Source of the DNA: Paramyrothecium sp. XJ0827 | Lineage: Eukaryota > Ascomycota > Sordariomycetes > Hypocreales > Stachybotryaceae | NCBI GenBank assembly: GCA_020881915.1 | Contig: JAJFPB010000003.1 | Span: 4,650,001 to 4,714,000, forward strand | DNA length: 64,000 nt | Direction: 5' to 3' | Shown: positions 53,195 to 64,000 of the stretch, in pieces | Layout of the letters: each line of letters begins with the position of its first letter | How positions within the stretch are numbered: the stretch's first letter is position 1 | Notes under the pieces: model-generated | Told to the model about the DNA's origin: nothing | Seen by the model: the letters and a program-made list of their open reading frames with translations, nothing else | Database searches by the model: none | Position numbers and translations under genes: made by a program

Positions 53195-54445
53195 ATGTCC
53201 AGTCAAATGGAGAGACCAAGCCACTACTGGTCAGAGCTTGCCAGTCTGAACCAAGATTCGGATGCTTATAAGCGAATCCAACAACTCCTCTCATCGGCAA
53301 ACTTCAGTCACCTGGAAAAGCGTGGACTGGATGCGCGGAGGAAGCGTCAATCGTCCTTGTCTCCCAACATCGAGTGCAGCATTAGTTTGACGCATTTTAG
53401 TCTTGGCTTCAACAACCTAGTCCTGGAGCTTGCATTTTCCGACAAGGTATACTGGATTGCTCGGATCCCGTATAATGCACTCAATGATGGGGACAAAACT
53501 GCAATGCTTAGCGAGATTGCGACGATGAAACTCATCCAGAGGCATACTAGTGTGCCAATTCCCCAAGTCTTTGACTTTGAGACTTCCGCCGATCAACCTT
53601 TTGGTTACCCATATATGCTGTTGGAATATCTGGGCGGGGGCACACTCTCAGACATACTGGCGAAGGCCATACCTCACCAGCACCACGCCAAAGTGGCCAA
53701 ACAGCTTGCCAAGGTCTTTACGGAGTTGCAGAACCTGTCATTTAGCCGCATCGGACGGCTTTGGTGTGGAGAGGATGCTGAGCAGCCCGTTGAGATCATA
53801 GGCATGACCTGGCATGCTTCACCTGGCCCCTTGGACAATTCAATCGAATATTTTTACAACCAAAGACAAAGTGAAAACCGGGAAGTAGCTATCGCGCATC
53901 CAGATAACTCGGACTGGCGAACAGCGTGCTGGGTGCTGAAACTGTCTCTGCTTCAAATGATTGTTGAGGACAGAGTCAGAGGTCCCTTCCCCTTGTGTCA
54001 TCTTGATCTGCACTACGGCAATATGCTTTTCGATGAGGAATACAATCTCACAGGCATAATCGACTGGAGCAGTGCCCAGGCTGCGCCTCTGGAGCAGCTC
54101 TCAGTTTGCCCAGAATTCACCATTTTCCCTGGCCTTTCAGAAGATGAGAACAGGCCTATGGTTGAGCTGAAAAGTTTGGTCGTCAAGTTTTTAAGGGAGA
54201 TGGAGAGTGCTCAAGAAAGGAGGCCGCCTCTGGACAACATCCAAAAAGACACAGCGCTGAACTCGAACATTACACCTCTTTCCGACTTCCTGGCCTCTAA
54301 GAGATCGGAAATGGCTCTCCATCAGTATATGGCTTCACCTAAATCTACTCTTTTTGACGGGAAGATGATGGCAAAGCTGATGTATGGAAAGACTATAACG
54401 TGGGAGCAGTTGAGGGAGGTGCACGGTAATATGCCGCTAGCTTAG
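53195..54445 (+). CDS. Aminoglycoside-phosphotransferase-like (APH) kinase-fold protein
   Basis: A single exon, 416 aa. The APH/choline-kinase fold is shown by the catalytic loop CHLDLHYGNMLFDEE (H-x-D-x-x-x-x-N) and the metal-binding IIDWSSA, with an upstream nucleotide-binding part (NNLVLELAF, YWIARIP) and LLEYLGGGTLSDIL as hinge. This is a large, expanded fungal family whose substrates are mostly unknown; drug resistance should not be assumed. Catalytic residues are intact. A second ATG four codons on is possible, but the first is kept. It diverges from the GH12 gene. Confidence 0.85.
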   Translation: MSSQMERPSHYWSELASLNQDSDAYKRIQQLLSSANFSHLEKRGLDARRKRQSSLSPNIECSISLTHFSLGFNNLVLELAFSDKVYWIARIPYNALNDGDKTAMLSEIATMKLIQRHTSVPIPQVFDFETSADQPFGYPYMLLEYLGGGTLSDILAKAIPHQHHAKVAKQLAKVFTELQNLSFSRIGRLWCGEDAEQPVEIIGMTWHASPGPLDNSIEYFYNQRQSENREVAIAHPDNSDWRTACWVLKLSLLQMIVEDRVRGPFPLCHLDLHYGNMLFDEEYNLTGIIDWSSAQAAPLEQLSVCPEFTIFPGLSEDENRPMVELKSLVVKFLREMESAQERRPPLDNIQKDTALNSNITPLSDFLASKRSEMALHQYMASPKSTLFDGKMMAKLMYGKTITWEQLREVHGNMPLA

Positions 54446-55088
54446 GAACAGGATGTTATATTCTGCAGAGTATCTATACCTTCGCTTAGTTTAAGCGGTT
54501 GATGGCCTCCTCAAACTCACAACACTTGGTGCAAATTTTCCATTTCTCCGTATTGAGGCTGCAGCTTTTCTTGTAATCGCCCCAAAGTACTCATTGTCTT
54601 CGTAGAGTTCGTGGCTCACCTCCACCTCGTTCAAGAACTTTCAACTGTTCTGAGGTCTTTGGGTATCTGGGATGACAAGGTCGGAAAATGGCGATAATGG
54701 TTCAATATTCCGGGAGCCAAAATTGCTTCAATTTGACTTTATACTGATGGGAATAGTTCGGTCTTGGGCATAAGCTTCCACATTCAACCATGGAAGGCAG
54801 AGGCTTTCTGTATGATCGGTGAAAATTAGATTGGGAGTGAAATGAATTTGGCGACATGGATCCTCATCTAGATCTAACGAACCATTTAAGGGTAACTTCA
54901 TTTATGAGATGGTTTGCAAGATCGTATGGAGGGTCAACAGCCATGATGCCACTACAAAATATTCGAACCCTTTTGCAAGTTCTATAGTTTCTTGGTGTTA
55001 TTGAGCCGCAAAAGTATAGTCCACAACGTTACTGGGCACATGCCCAGACTGCATTTGCTTCCACGCCAGCATTGGATGTAAAATGCTT
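54446..55088. other. Convergent intergenic region
   Basis: Between the ends of the APH-like and monooxygenase genes; 3' UTRs only, no gene seen. Confidence 0.45.
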
Positions 55089-56413
55089 TTAGAGCTTACT
55101 CTGACGCTGTGCCAAGTATGCCCGCGCCTACTACAGATCAGTCTTCTAGCCTGGAAAGTGAATATTGTTTCGTCACGTACCTCGCCGATAGCATCGTAAT
55201 CTGAGATCCATTTCAGAAAAGCAGAAGTATGGAACTCCGCATCTCTGTTTGGCACGACATGCTTCAGGCTCTTTGTAGTACTCTTCCCGCTGACCTGAAT
55301 CAGATCCTTTGACTCTGCCGTGAAAACCGCAGTGTTCCATCTAGCAAACGCCTTGATTCGCTCAACCCTGGGCTTGCGAATGTCTTCCCACATTTTTGTG
55401 ATCTCTGCGACGCTTTTTTCCCTCGCTGATTTGAGGAGGAAGTCTAATACGCCAATGTCCTCGACGATCTGCGAATATCCTTGTGCAGCGTTTGGGTGCA
55501 TGGCGTGAGCCGAGTCGCCTAAAAGGACAACCCTACCTGCTTTGCTTGTCCAACGAGGCAGATTCGGCATCTCGGCCAACTTCCAACGATCGCAGGCAGT
55601 AGCAAGTCGCAGAGCTGTGACCAGTTCTGTACACGAGCTCTCAAAGAAATCCCGTACAAACTGAATATCGCCTTTCTCATCCCAGAGCCCCTTTTGATCA
55701 GTGTCAGAGGTTATACCAAAAACAGCCCCTACCAGCTCAGTTTTGGGGTTATACCGTGACACAACGAATCCACCTTTGCCCATCCATGCATTGATGTTGA
55801 CCTGGTCCATCAGACGAGAGGTTCCAGGGTGCTGTTTGAGCTCAGCTGCGGGAACCTCGAAGCCGTAGAGAGTCGTGCGACTAATATCTGGCTCTATCGT
55901 GCTTTGCAAATCGGACAACACGAGAGATCGTATCTTGGACCTCACCCCATCCGCAGCCAGCACTAGATCTGCTCGAAGTTGTTTTCCATCCCGCAGTTGG
56001 ACGACTGCGAAATCGCTCTTCTCATCATCGGCAACATCCGTAACATTCACTCCGAACTGGATTGATACTCCAGCCTCCTGGGCCGTTTGATACAGGAGCT
56101 TCATCAGCTCCTGTCGCGTAGTACCCCAATCCGGATATTCCGATGCCTCTACGGCAACTCTACGCACAGCGATGTCTCCGGTCGCTGCGCTCCTCAGAAG
56201 CACCGTGGGAGTATCTGTTGAAATGGCATCCAGTTTTTGTGTCAGACCCCAAGAGTCAAGTAAGCGGCTTGCCCCTGGCCTGATGTTGAGCCCTCCCCCC
56301 TGTGGTGCAAGGTCTTTCCTTCGCTCCAGAACCAACACTTCGTGGCCGCTGAGGGACAGGCATATGGCGGCGCTCAGACCACCTAAGCCTGCACCAACTA
56401 TGATGATTTTCAT
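55089..56413 (-). CDS. FAD-dependent monooxygenase (salicylate hydroxylase-like)
   Basis: Proposed complement of join(55089..55106,55181..56413), 416 aa. A class A flavoprotein hydroxylase: GxGxxG motif IIIVGAGLGGLSAA at the very N-terminus, the DG motif AADGVRSKIRS, and the GD motif LLGDSAHAMHPNAAQG. It uses FAD and NAD(P)H to hydroxylate a probably aromatic substrate, which is not identifiable. Without splicing the frame runs to 54998 (471 aa), but the last 60 residues are unlike the family. A GTACGT donor right after YDAIGE and a CACAG acceptor give a short tail RQSKL, which suits related proteins. Both options remain open. No signal peptide. Confidence 0.88.
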
Positions 56414-57658
56414 GGTATGATATGCCTGAAGGGTTTGTCAGCCAAAGTAATTGAGCTTAAATAGACCAAAGATCACGGGCGGCTGCCATGGCTTTGTGAA
56501 TGTGTCAAAACCGCGAGTGCATTGGCTGTAGATTAAACGGAAAGAACGAAGGAAAGCGTGGCTGAAAATACAATGTCACATTATTCACGACACACTGAGT
56601 TACATTTTCTGCATGAGGCCAAATTCGGAATCGTCACGTGTCGTTTTGCATGCATTTTGAGGCCGAGCACAAAAGCTGCCCTGTCCTTGTTCTTCGCCAG
56701 TTTAGCGTTATTGTTAAAGTAAGGCGTCCATGGATAACCTTAATGCATTTACTCGGTGACCCTGAATTTTTCTTCTCCTAATTGATAGCCTAGCTGAGCT
56801 TGCCTTGATTCGGACCAAATAGACGACGCTGTCGTGACGTGATTTCTCTTGCCTGCTTGAAACTGCAAGGTTTAGGGTTCTCGTGATAAATCTGTCAAGA
56901 TAAGTCCTAATCTTCTTACAGTCACCACGGACAAGTTCTAATCTTCTTACAGTCGTCACGGTACACTATCATTTAGGGGCTGTGTGCCCGCGCCAGCTCG
57001 GTCATCCAGAGGTCAAGTGTGTGGCAATTACGCTAAACGTTAATGACCAACACTTGGCCCAAGCAAACTTGACAACTTGGGCAGTAAGAGAGAAAGGGAG
57101 AGAGTAGTGGGAGGATGATTTCCAGCCGGGAGAAATAGAAATAACCACAAATAACGCAGTAAAAAAAACCATGGCTCCCTGAAATAACAATTCCTGAATT
57201 TGGGCCACATAAAATATTATCCCAATTGCATGGTGGTGGTGTTATTGGTCATGAGGCAGAATGCTTAGTTCATGGCGAAGACCACCGATACAGAAGGGAA
57301 GCATTTTGAAGGTGGATCAGGAATGTGGTAAGTGCTGCGCAAGATTTCGATTGAGCAACTCAATCTGAACGAGTGGAGGTAAAAGTAGACAGGGCAAGGC
57401 AGCTGCAATATAAAATCAAGGAACTGATGTTTTAAGGTCTGGTAGGTTTGCCTACGGAATGTGAGGCTTCGCTGGTTTGGTTGCAACTCTAGCTCGGACC
57501 ATTTTGAGACTTGAGCTGGTCACAACCAACACAGCAGGATATTCTCCGATGTGCCCTATATCTTAATCCCTGCTTGTATTGCACGTATATTTATATGTCC
57601 ACGCAGTTCAACCTAGAGGAATCTATAATCCTGGTGTCAAATTTGACCATCCTCGTGC
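56414..57658. other. Intergenic region
   Basis: 1.2 kb upstream of the monooxygenase gene and downstream of the kinase-ankyrin gene. A direct repeat of about 20 nt (AAGTYCTAATCTTCTTACAGTC) occurs twice around 56903-56955. No gene seen. Confidence 0.45.
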
Positions 57659-60600
57659 TTAGCCGCCACCGGTCCGAACTCCCACCAAGGCATTCATCTC
57701 GTCCTCTAATGCCGCCTTCCCGAGGTGACGAACCCAAATTAGCAAGGCAGTAATTATGATTTTCAACTTCCGTTGAATCTGCTGCTCAAAAGCTTGCGTA
57801 CGGTATTCCTGTGTAGTACGCTCATGCAACTGAAACATGCCGGTAGATATAGATACATCTTTAATGTAGAGTAAGGCTTCAGGGGCACCTATGGCTGACT
57901 TCGCAGCATCTCTACCATTATCGTGAGAACCGGGATCTGCTGCTGCTAAATTGTACAGGCCATACACTCCAGCATAGATCCAAGTGATTTGTCCAAGATC
58001 GCCGTATTTCATTTGCCTCCACTCATAATCTTCTAACGTCTCAAGGGAGGAGCAGGATTGCTGCCCCATGTCTGCGTGATATGATGCGTTCATGGAAAAG
58101 CGAAACCATAAGGCTCCAGTCCTGGTCTGACCCGATCGCAGCACATTGAAATTTCTTGCTAGGTCGTCTGACTTAAACAGCCTTAGTGTAGGAGCAACTT
58201 GGAAGACGCTATTCAGGGATCCTGAAGGGTGGTGGCCTGCAACCAACAGCGGGGCGGTAGCTGAAGCCGCATTATGAAGAAGTGCTTTGAAATGACTATT
58301 CCCACCTTCTGCCAGCGTCAGACGTAAGGATTTCGGAGTAGCTGAATTGCCTAGATGCTGGGTACCAGGAAACGTCGATCTGTAATTTGTGATCATGTCG
58401 GACCTCAACATGGACACCCACGGCTCATCCCATGTCTCGATCATGGGCCTGCCGCTCCAGCTCGCTATTTCGTATTTCGAGTGTTCGACAGTGTAGATTA
58501 TCAGCATATCGTGCAATAGCCCTGCGATGGCTGATTCGCCAGCTGAGATTGCAGTTCTGAGCAAGGCTTCGTACACTCCTCTCGTGTCTGCATGAGGCAA
58601 ACGATCAAGTAGAACTCGAAACACCAATGTATGTCGGTTCCTCACGGCAGCCCGGAACAGAGTGACTAAAGGGGTTCCGAACACTGCGTTGTTATTGCGG
58701 TGTGGGCCAATGTCCAGGAGCAGTTCTACGACTCTTGGAGCACCATCGATCACAGCCAAATGCAAAGGCGACACCTTCAGATTAGTTTGAGCTCCCATAT
58801 CTGCACCCTTGCCAACGAGCATCTTGATGGCTTCCAAATGGCCACGGTGCGCTGCTACGTGCAGAGCGGTCCATCCTGACTGCCCAATAGCATTGACGTC
58901 CGCGCCTCGCTCAATGAGCTGCGACATTATGTCCACGAGAGCTTGTTCCGAAGCTAGATAGAGCGGTGTGGACAGATCGTCGCTCACGGCTTGGACGTTT
59001 GATCCCCGCTCTATTAGCAATTGGGAGATTGCAGCTTGACTACAGCGGATGGCTGTGTGCAGAGGCGTAGTGTTCGTGGCATCCGTGCCGTCGATGTCAC
59101 ATCCACAGTCCAAGAGGAAATCCACGATATCATCAAAGCCTTTGCTTGCTGCAATGAAAAGTGCGGTCCGTCCGTCAGGCGTCCGCGCTTCGATATCAAC
59201 CCCTTCTTTGACGCACCGCTTCACGGCTACGGCATCTCCTACGATTGCAGATATGAGGTACTTGGCCGTAATATCCGAAGTCAGGCTTTTTTGAAGCAGC
59301 CCCTCCAAGTCTTTCACTTCCTTGTTTGTCGAACCAATAGCGGGAGAAACCCCTTCACTACTGAAACCCAACTGTGCGGGAGAACTCGAGGTTGTGGTCC
59401 GTGTATTGTCGTTATATAGACCAATAGCTGTTGATGAAGATGTTGTGCCGTGGATGACCGCCTGACCGTAACTGGGTGATTCGTTACTTGGGTGGTGAGT
59501 TGGGCCCCTGTCTTTCGCGACAGTGTAGTCGTCGTTCCCGGCTGAATGCTCGGCAGATCGGATATTTGGGACAGACTTTGGACGAACACCAATTTCCTGA
59601 GTCGTTCCTTGGCGTCTTGATGGCATGGGTATTTCGCCAACTCGTGATAGAGGGCTTTGGTGTTCCGGCTGGCGATGCAGGCGGGGAATGACCAATGTCT
59701 CTTCCGGTTCCCACCAAGTGATAGGACTAGATATCACGGTTGAGTGCATTTCGCTGTTACCAAAAACATTCAAATTAGTTACAGCAGTCGACTGCACTTC
59801 AGCCCCGCCAAGCCTGACCGTCTGGATCGGAATAGGGGTCATGGTTGACTGCACTGCGCTGTCACCAATAACTGTCGGGATAGCCACAGCGGTCGAGTAC
59901 ACTTCAGCTTCGCTAGGGGAGACCGTCACCGCCGGACTAACTGTTGTAGTTGACTGCAATGCACTACCACTGAGAACGAATGTCTCGGTGGGAATAGTTG
60001 CCAAAGAAGTCATCTCCCTATATTCGGACAGAGGACTTGACGACGAGTAGGACGATGTGGACGAAGAGATTGTTCTATCGATTTATACATTAGCTATGTC
60101 ATTCAAGATGGACGTACAATAATGCTCACTCGGTCTCTGCAATCTCAATACCTGATAAGGACGGTATCAGGTCTTCTATCCAAGCATGCCGGAGAGCATC
60201 TTTCCAGCTCAGCCTTTCCAAGGGGTCTTGCAACAGAGTCTCTTGAAGAAAAATGCGTCCAATAGAGCTGACGTTGCAATCAGCTGGCAACTGCTCCAAA
60301 ATGTCCTTACGGTCGTTGAATCCTCGGCCAAGGGAGACCCGCACCTTTGTCATGATGAAGAAAGTTGTGGCGCCGACAGACCATATGTCAGCAGATAAAT
60401 AGTCCAACTTGGAGGTTGCGCCTCGGTCGTGGAATAGTTCTGGTGCCATGTAGTCCCGCGTACCAATTATTCCGCTCGTACTGGTGACGGTCGTGTTCAC
60501 ATCCTTGCTTATGCCAAAGTCGGCCAATTTAACCCACCAGGAGCCTGGAACAGTGGGGTTTGGACTCCGTTGGATCAAGATGTTCTAACTCGAATATCAG

Positions 60601-61219
60601 ATGAGCGGCTGGACCTGCCCTGCTATCGCACGTACCTGCGGCTTGACATCTCGATGCGCAAATCCTGCCCTATGCATGACTGATAACCCTTGTAGAACCT
60701 GGCTTACGATTGTTCGAGAGTCCTCTTCAGCGAGGGCTGAACGTTCGCGCAGGTACGTGTGTATATCCCCCTGAGGAAGATACTCCATGACAATGCATGT
60801 GCTTCTGCCCAGAAAATACCACCCAATCATACGAACAAATAGCCTGGAATACTATGGCAGTAAGTTGGCAGACAATTCTGAGCGGGATGAGTACCAACCA
60901 TGAGAAGATCAAATACCTTTTCATGTGAGAATTTAATCATGGCCTCGAGCTCTTGAAGATACCGCTGTCTTCCACTGTTATCCTCATGTCGGATTATCTT
61001 CACTACTCGATCACTATCTGCGGTTGCACACTTTTGCACGAAAACCCTACCCTGACCCCCAACTCCGATAGGCTGCTTCTCCCTCTCCCATATCTCAAGT
61101 CGGGGTGGATCTGATGGGGAAAGGTGGGCATCGTAGATGACGTGGGTAATTACTCGTCGACTGGATCCAGTCTGAATCTCCAGTTTGTAGTCGAGGAGTG
61201 CGCTGGAAAGCTGGTTCAT
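57659..61219 (-). CDS. Ser/Thr protein kinase fused to ankyrin repeats
   Basis: Complement of join(57659..60074,60130..60584,60636..60851,60917..61219), 1,129 aa. The N-terminal kinase (about 48-320) looks active: glycine loop IGVGGQGRVF (51-60), VVK lysine 74, HRDVKPQN (167-174), DFG (195-197), APE (220-222). About 355-441 hold a beta-prone repeat (separate entry), then a disordered Ser/Thr/Pro linker. About 597-785 contain roughly six ankyrin repeats (GRTALFIAASKGFDDIVDFL, GWTALHVAAHRGHLEAIKML). The last 340 residues are unassigned and include YKAGV-like aromatic stretches but no known domain. Introns of 55, 51 and 65 nt all restore family sequence (HEK-YSRLFV, KPQ-NILI). The order kinase then ankyrins recalls animal RIPK4/ANKK1. 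Head-to-head with the pseudokinase gene. Confidence 0.9.
59726..59995 (-). repeat. Protein-level repeat, alternating 19- and 16-residue spacing
   Basis: Inside the kinase-ankyrin gene, protein residues about 355-441. Five copies of a core of the type small-x-[AE]-[VLM]-[QYH]-S-T: SALQST, AEVYST, SAVQST, AEVQST, SEMHST. Distances between successive cores are 19, 16, 19 and 16 residues, i.e. a 35-residue super-period. The DNA copies are diverged, so the conservation is at protein level. Confidence 0.7.
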
Positions 61220-61723
61220 ATTCACTATAGGCCTGGCAAGAGGTGAACAGGTCCCTGAGCCTCGGTGTGCGGGGGGAGAGGCTCTTTGCTCCTACCCCTG
61301 AGCTGCGCATAAAGACACGTGCTTTTCGTTTCGGGAGTCGAGTCAGCCTCGCACAGCCACACAAATCGCTCAGCAGGCAGTCTCGCATGCAAAGGACTGT
61401 CCGATTATGTCCCTAAACCTTTAAGGATACTGATTCATATCGGGCAATGCTACCCAATTCGTCCCAAGAGGGCTATAAATTGCGACACACAACGGACAAT
61501 AAAGGTAGTCTCAATCAACTGATCCTCTCGCTGTCTCCTCCCATCATGTGGTCTGGGATGAAATTTGTCACATATCCTAATCAAACTGTAGCAGTCTGCA
61601 CTTTGGGACCGGTCTGCGGTGGGGGACCTGATTTAGGTCCTTCATCTCCCAGCCCATCAGGCATTAGAATAGGCCCTTGGCCTCGACGAACTACCACGCA
61701 ATCTAGCTTTAGTTCATTAACAA
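61220..61723. promoter_or_regulatory. Shared promoter of the kinase-ankyrin and pseudokinase genes
   Basis: 504 nt between two divergent start codons. A TATAAAT at 61474-61480 is oriented towards the plus-strand gene. The short distance allows coordinated control. Confidence 0.45.
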
Positions 61724-63254
61724 ATGGCTGATTTGGCTTTGGGCATCGTCGGCCTCGTTGGCATAATCGATGTTTGCGTTAAGTGAGCTCTCGGACGCGA
61801 CAGCATATGACCTCGGTTGCTAATGATGCAGGGGCGCAAAAGCCTTGGTCAAGGCCTCACACGACTACAGCCAGGCTGATGCCAAGCTCAATGAACTTTT
61901 CATAAGAATCGAGGTCTGCTGGTCCCGGACTTCATCCCAACTCGAGGTGACCAAAGCTTTTGAGGTCAGCATGAGTGAAGAACAAAGAGACATTCAGGAG
62001 CGGGTTCTGGTTGTTCTTCACTCGAAGCTTGAAGCTGCCGCCGTCGTTCTTTCGAGGCTCGACAAATACAAACAATCCGGGAGAAAAAAGAACATCCACT
62101 TCCTTGCTTTGCGAGACAAGTTTGAGGAAGCGGTTGGAGACTTGGAATCTTGGCAGAAACGGTTCGAACCAAGCTGGTTCGAGTTGGTCAAAATTGCTCC
62201 TCTGGCAATCAACGGCACTCTCAAGACTATGGCTGCTTCAAGACCCAAAGAGGCCAGAGAGCCAACGCGCGAGGCTTTGAAGTTTCGGCGAGCTTTTGAA
62301 CCTATCGACCCCCAGAAGCTCATCTTTGCTTCTGAGAAAACCCTCGACGGCTACGAAAAAATGGCTCTTCCTCATAGTATGGTTCAGATAGCCACAGATG
62401 TCAAGGAGAACAAGCACCATATCATTGATATAGCTTCCGCACAGGCCGTCTCTCTCAAAGATGCCAGAAACCTCGCAAGTCGACTTCGCGAGTCAAACCC
62501 TCAGACCTTTGGAACTATGAAATGCAAGGGCATTGTGCGTTTGACGGAAACCTCTAGCATGGCCTTCATATTCCGTGTTCCCGATGAATTCGATACGATC
62601 CGCAGTATACGAGATTTACTTCTAAACGGCCCAGTACCACAATCACTCACTATACGACTTGAGATGGCACGCCAGCTTTCCAATGCAGTTTACTACATAC
62701 ATCTCTACGAGTTTGTGCATAAGAACATCTGCCCAGAGACGATAATAAGCCTTAGCACAAAGCATAGAGACGAAAGCCCTGTAATATGCCTCGTCGGCTT
62801 TCAGGTCCTCCGTCATGCGGACGGCAGAACAAATACCGGGAAATTTGGCAATAGATTCAGCTTGTACCAGCACCCACGGAGACAAGTGTCAGATAAATCT
62901 GCATTCATCATACAGCACGATATCTACAGCTTAGGCGTTTGCCTTCTCGAAATTGGTCTTTGGGAGTCGCTTGCTTCTGACGGAATGGCGAACTCATTAA
63001 ATAGTCCTAAGCTCGGCCGAGCTGAGTCCGATCCCGAAAGTATCAAAGAGGAAGTAGTCATGTTGAGCCGCACTAGGCTGAGGATTCAGATGGGCGATAA
63101 ATACGCCAAGGTTGTAGAGACATGTCTGACGTGTTTGGACCCTGAAAATGTTGATTTTGGTGACCCAGACGAATTCACTGATGAGGATGGGGTTGAGGTA
63201 AGAGCGAGGTATATGGAAAAGGTGATAAGTATTATCAATACTATTTCTTTGTAA
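61724..63254 (+). CDS. HeLo-like helical domain plus pseudokinase protein
   Basis: CDS join(61724..61782,61832..63254), 493 aa; the 49-nt intron contains TGCTAATGA before its acceptor. The N-terminus MADLALGIVGLVGIIDVCVK is hydrophobic and is followed by amphipathic helices to about 180 (AKLNELFIRIEVCWSRTSSQLE, VLHSKLEAAAVVLSRLDK), the layout of HeLo/HeLo-like cell-death domains. About 200-490 is a kinase fold lacking its catalytic features: HRD is replaced by HKN (VHKNICPETI, 315-324), DFG by VGF (341-343), and no glycine loop is visible. The later kinase helices are recognisable (HDIYSLGVCLLEIGLW). Fungal proteins of this design are compared in the literature with MLKL. Its partner is probably the adjacent kinase. 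No internal stops. Confidence 0.82.
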
Positions 63255-64000
63255 AGGTGAGACAAGATAAATTTCAATCTTATAGTTGTGGGAAATAACC
63301 CCAACATCTGAGACGTTATCGTGATGAATATGTCCTACCTTGCCATTGCCCCCACTTACGACAGTAACTTGATCTTGATGCCCTCATTTTCTTGAAATTC
63401 TTTCAGAAAATCTCATGCGTTTCGCATACACACTTTATGTTGTGCACACGTTTGACAGACACGCATATTCCTGGCTAACATGGGATGTCAAGTTCAATAA
63501 CTCAATGGCGGAGTCTAACAATACCCTTTTTTTTGTTGTGGCAAATATGGTCGCAAATCTCTTGAATGCAGGTCACGAGTACGTCTTGGCGAATAAATAT
63601 GGTCCGCAATTCTGAGGCGGATGGAAGGCAATTGAGGGAGCTCATACAGCAAGGAGTGGAGTGGCGGCCAAGTGGCGACGTGATTAGGACCATACTGGCT
63701 CATAATTTTCAGTTCTAAAGCAATAGTAGAACCTCGAGATCATCTAGGTACCTCTCTTAATCCCTTTTGAAGCCCCTGTTATGTCCATAAGTTACGCCAG
63801 TACAAGTGCATATATGCGGTATCATTTGCCTCTGTCGAAGGCTGGTGAATGACTGGTTACTCCTTTGGCGACTAAAGACAAATAAAATTGTCAATGATCC
63901 TAAACCACTACTCGGGGATGCCTCTGTAAATGCCGCGCTACTGAAAGGCCGAGACCACAGCAAGCTAATCTAATCATGAATTCTCCTTGCTATTGGGCAA
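63255..64000. other. Downstream region to the window edge
   Basis: 3' flank of the pseudokinase gene. Only short frames (up to 68 codons) with no features; nothing called. Confidence 0.4.

Noticed and set aside
54998..55180. Extended C-terminus of the monooxygenase
   Set aside because: The extra 60 residues do not resemble the family, and a good intron explains them; kept only as an alternative.

Overview
The window is nuclear DNA of a filamentous ascomycete (Pezizomycotina, most likely a Sordariomycete). The genes carry many short introns of about 46-140 nt with GTRNGT donors, CTRAC-type branch sites and YAG acceptors. Gene content is also typical: Zn(II)2Cys6 regulators, STAND/ankyrin proteins, fungal cellulases and an Ssn3 kinase. 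Species cannot be fixed from sequence alone. Exon junctions below were read by eye. For nearly every multi-exon gene the exon lengths sum to a multiple of three and the junction restores a recognisable family sequence, but none is backed by transcripts.

Layout. 0-9 kb: a spliceosomal cyclophilin (PPIL4/Cyp6 type), then a 6 kb gene-free stretch leading to a Zn(II)2Cys6 transcription factor. 10.6-16.3 kb: a 12-exon gene for a 1,682-residue protein joining a decayed alpha/beta-hydrolase fold, ankyrin repeats and a CorA-like membrane domain. 16.3-19.4 kb: AT-rich, gene-free. 19.4-39.6 kb: a housekeeping block with mannose-6-phosphate isomerase, Sgf29 (SAGA), Arf6-type GTPase, Ssn3/CDK8, a zinc-finger/exonuclease-like gene of doubtful integrity, Arp2, an Asp/Glu/hydantoin racemase and a sugar-type MFS transporter.

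40.7-63.3 kb is accessory in character. It holds a 1,606-residue NLR-like STAND protein (N-terminal helical domain, NACHT, ankyrins) and three secreted plant-polysaccharide hydrolases on one strand (GH45, GH134-like, CBM1-GH12) with a broken Zn(II)2Cys6 gene between two of them. An APH-type phosphotransferase and a FAD monooxygenase follow, and finally a head-to-head pair: an active-looking Ser/Thr kinase fused to ankyrin repeats, and a protein with a HeLo-like helical N-terminus and a pseudokinase domain.

The most interesting candidate is that last pair (57.7-63.3 kb). Its architecture parallels the animal RIPK (kinase) and MLKL (helical bundle plus pseudokinase) partnership. The kinase protein also carries a beta-prone repeat with alternating 19/16-residue spacing between its kinase and ankyrin parts, which could be an assembly motif. 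This is inference from domain layout. No CRISPR array, rRNA or convincing tRNA was found.
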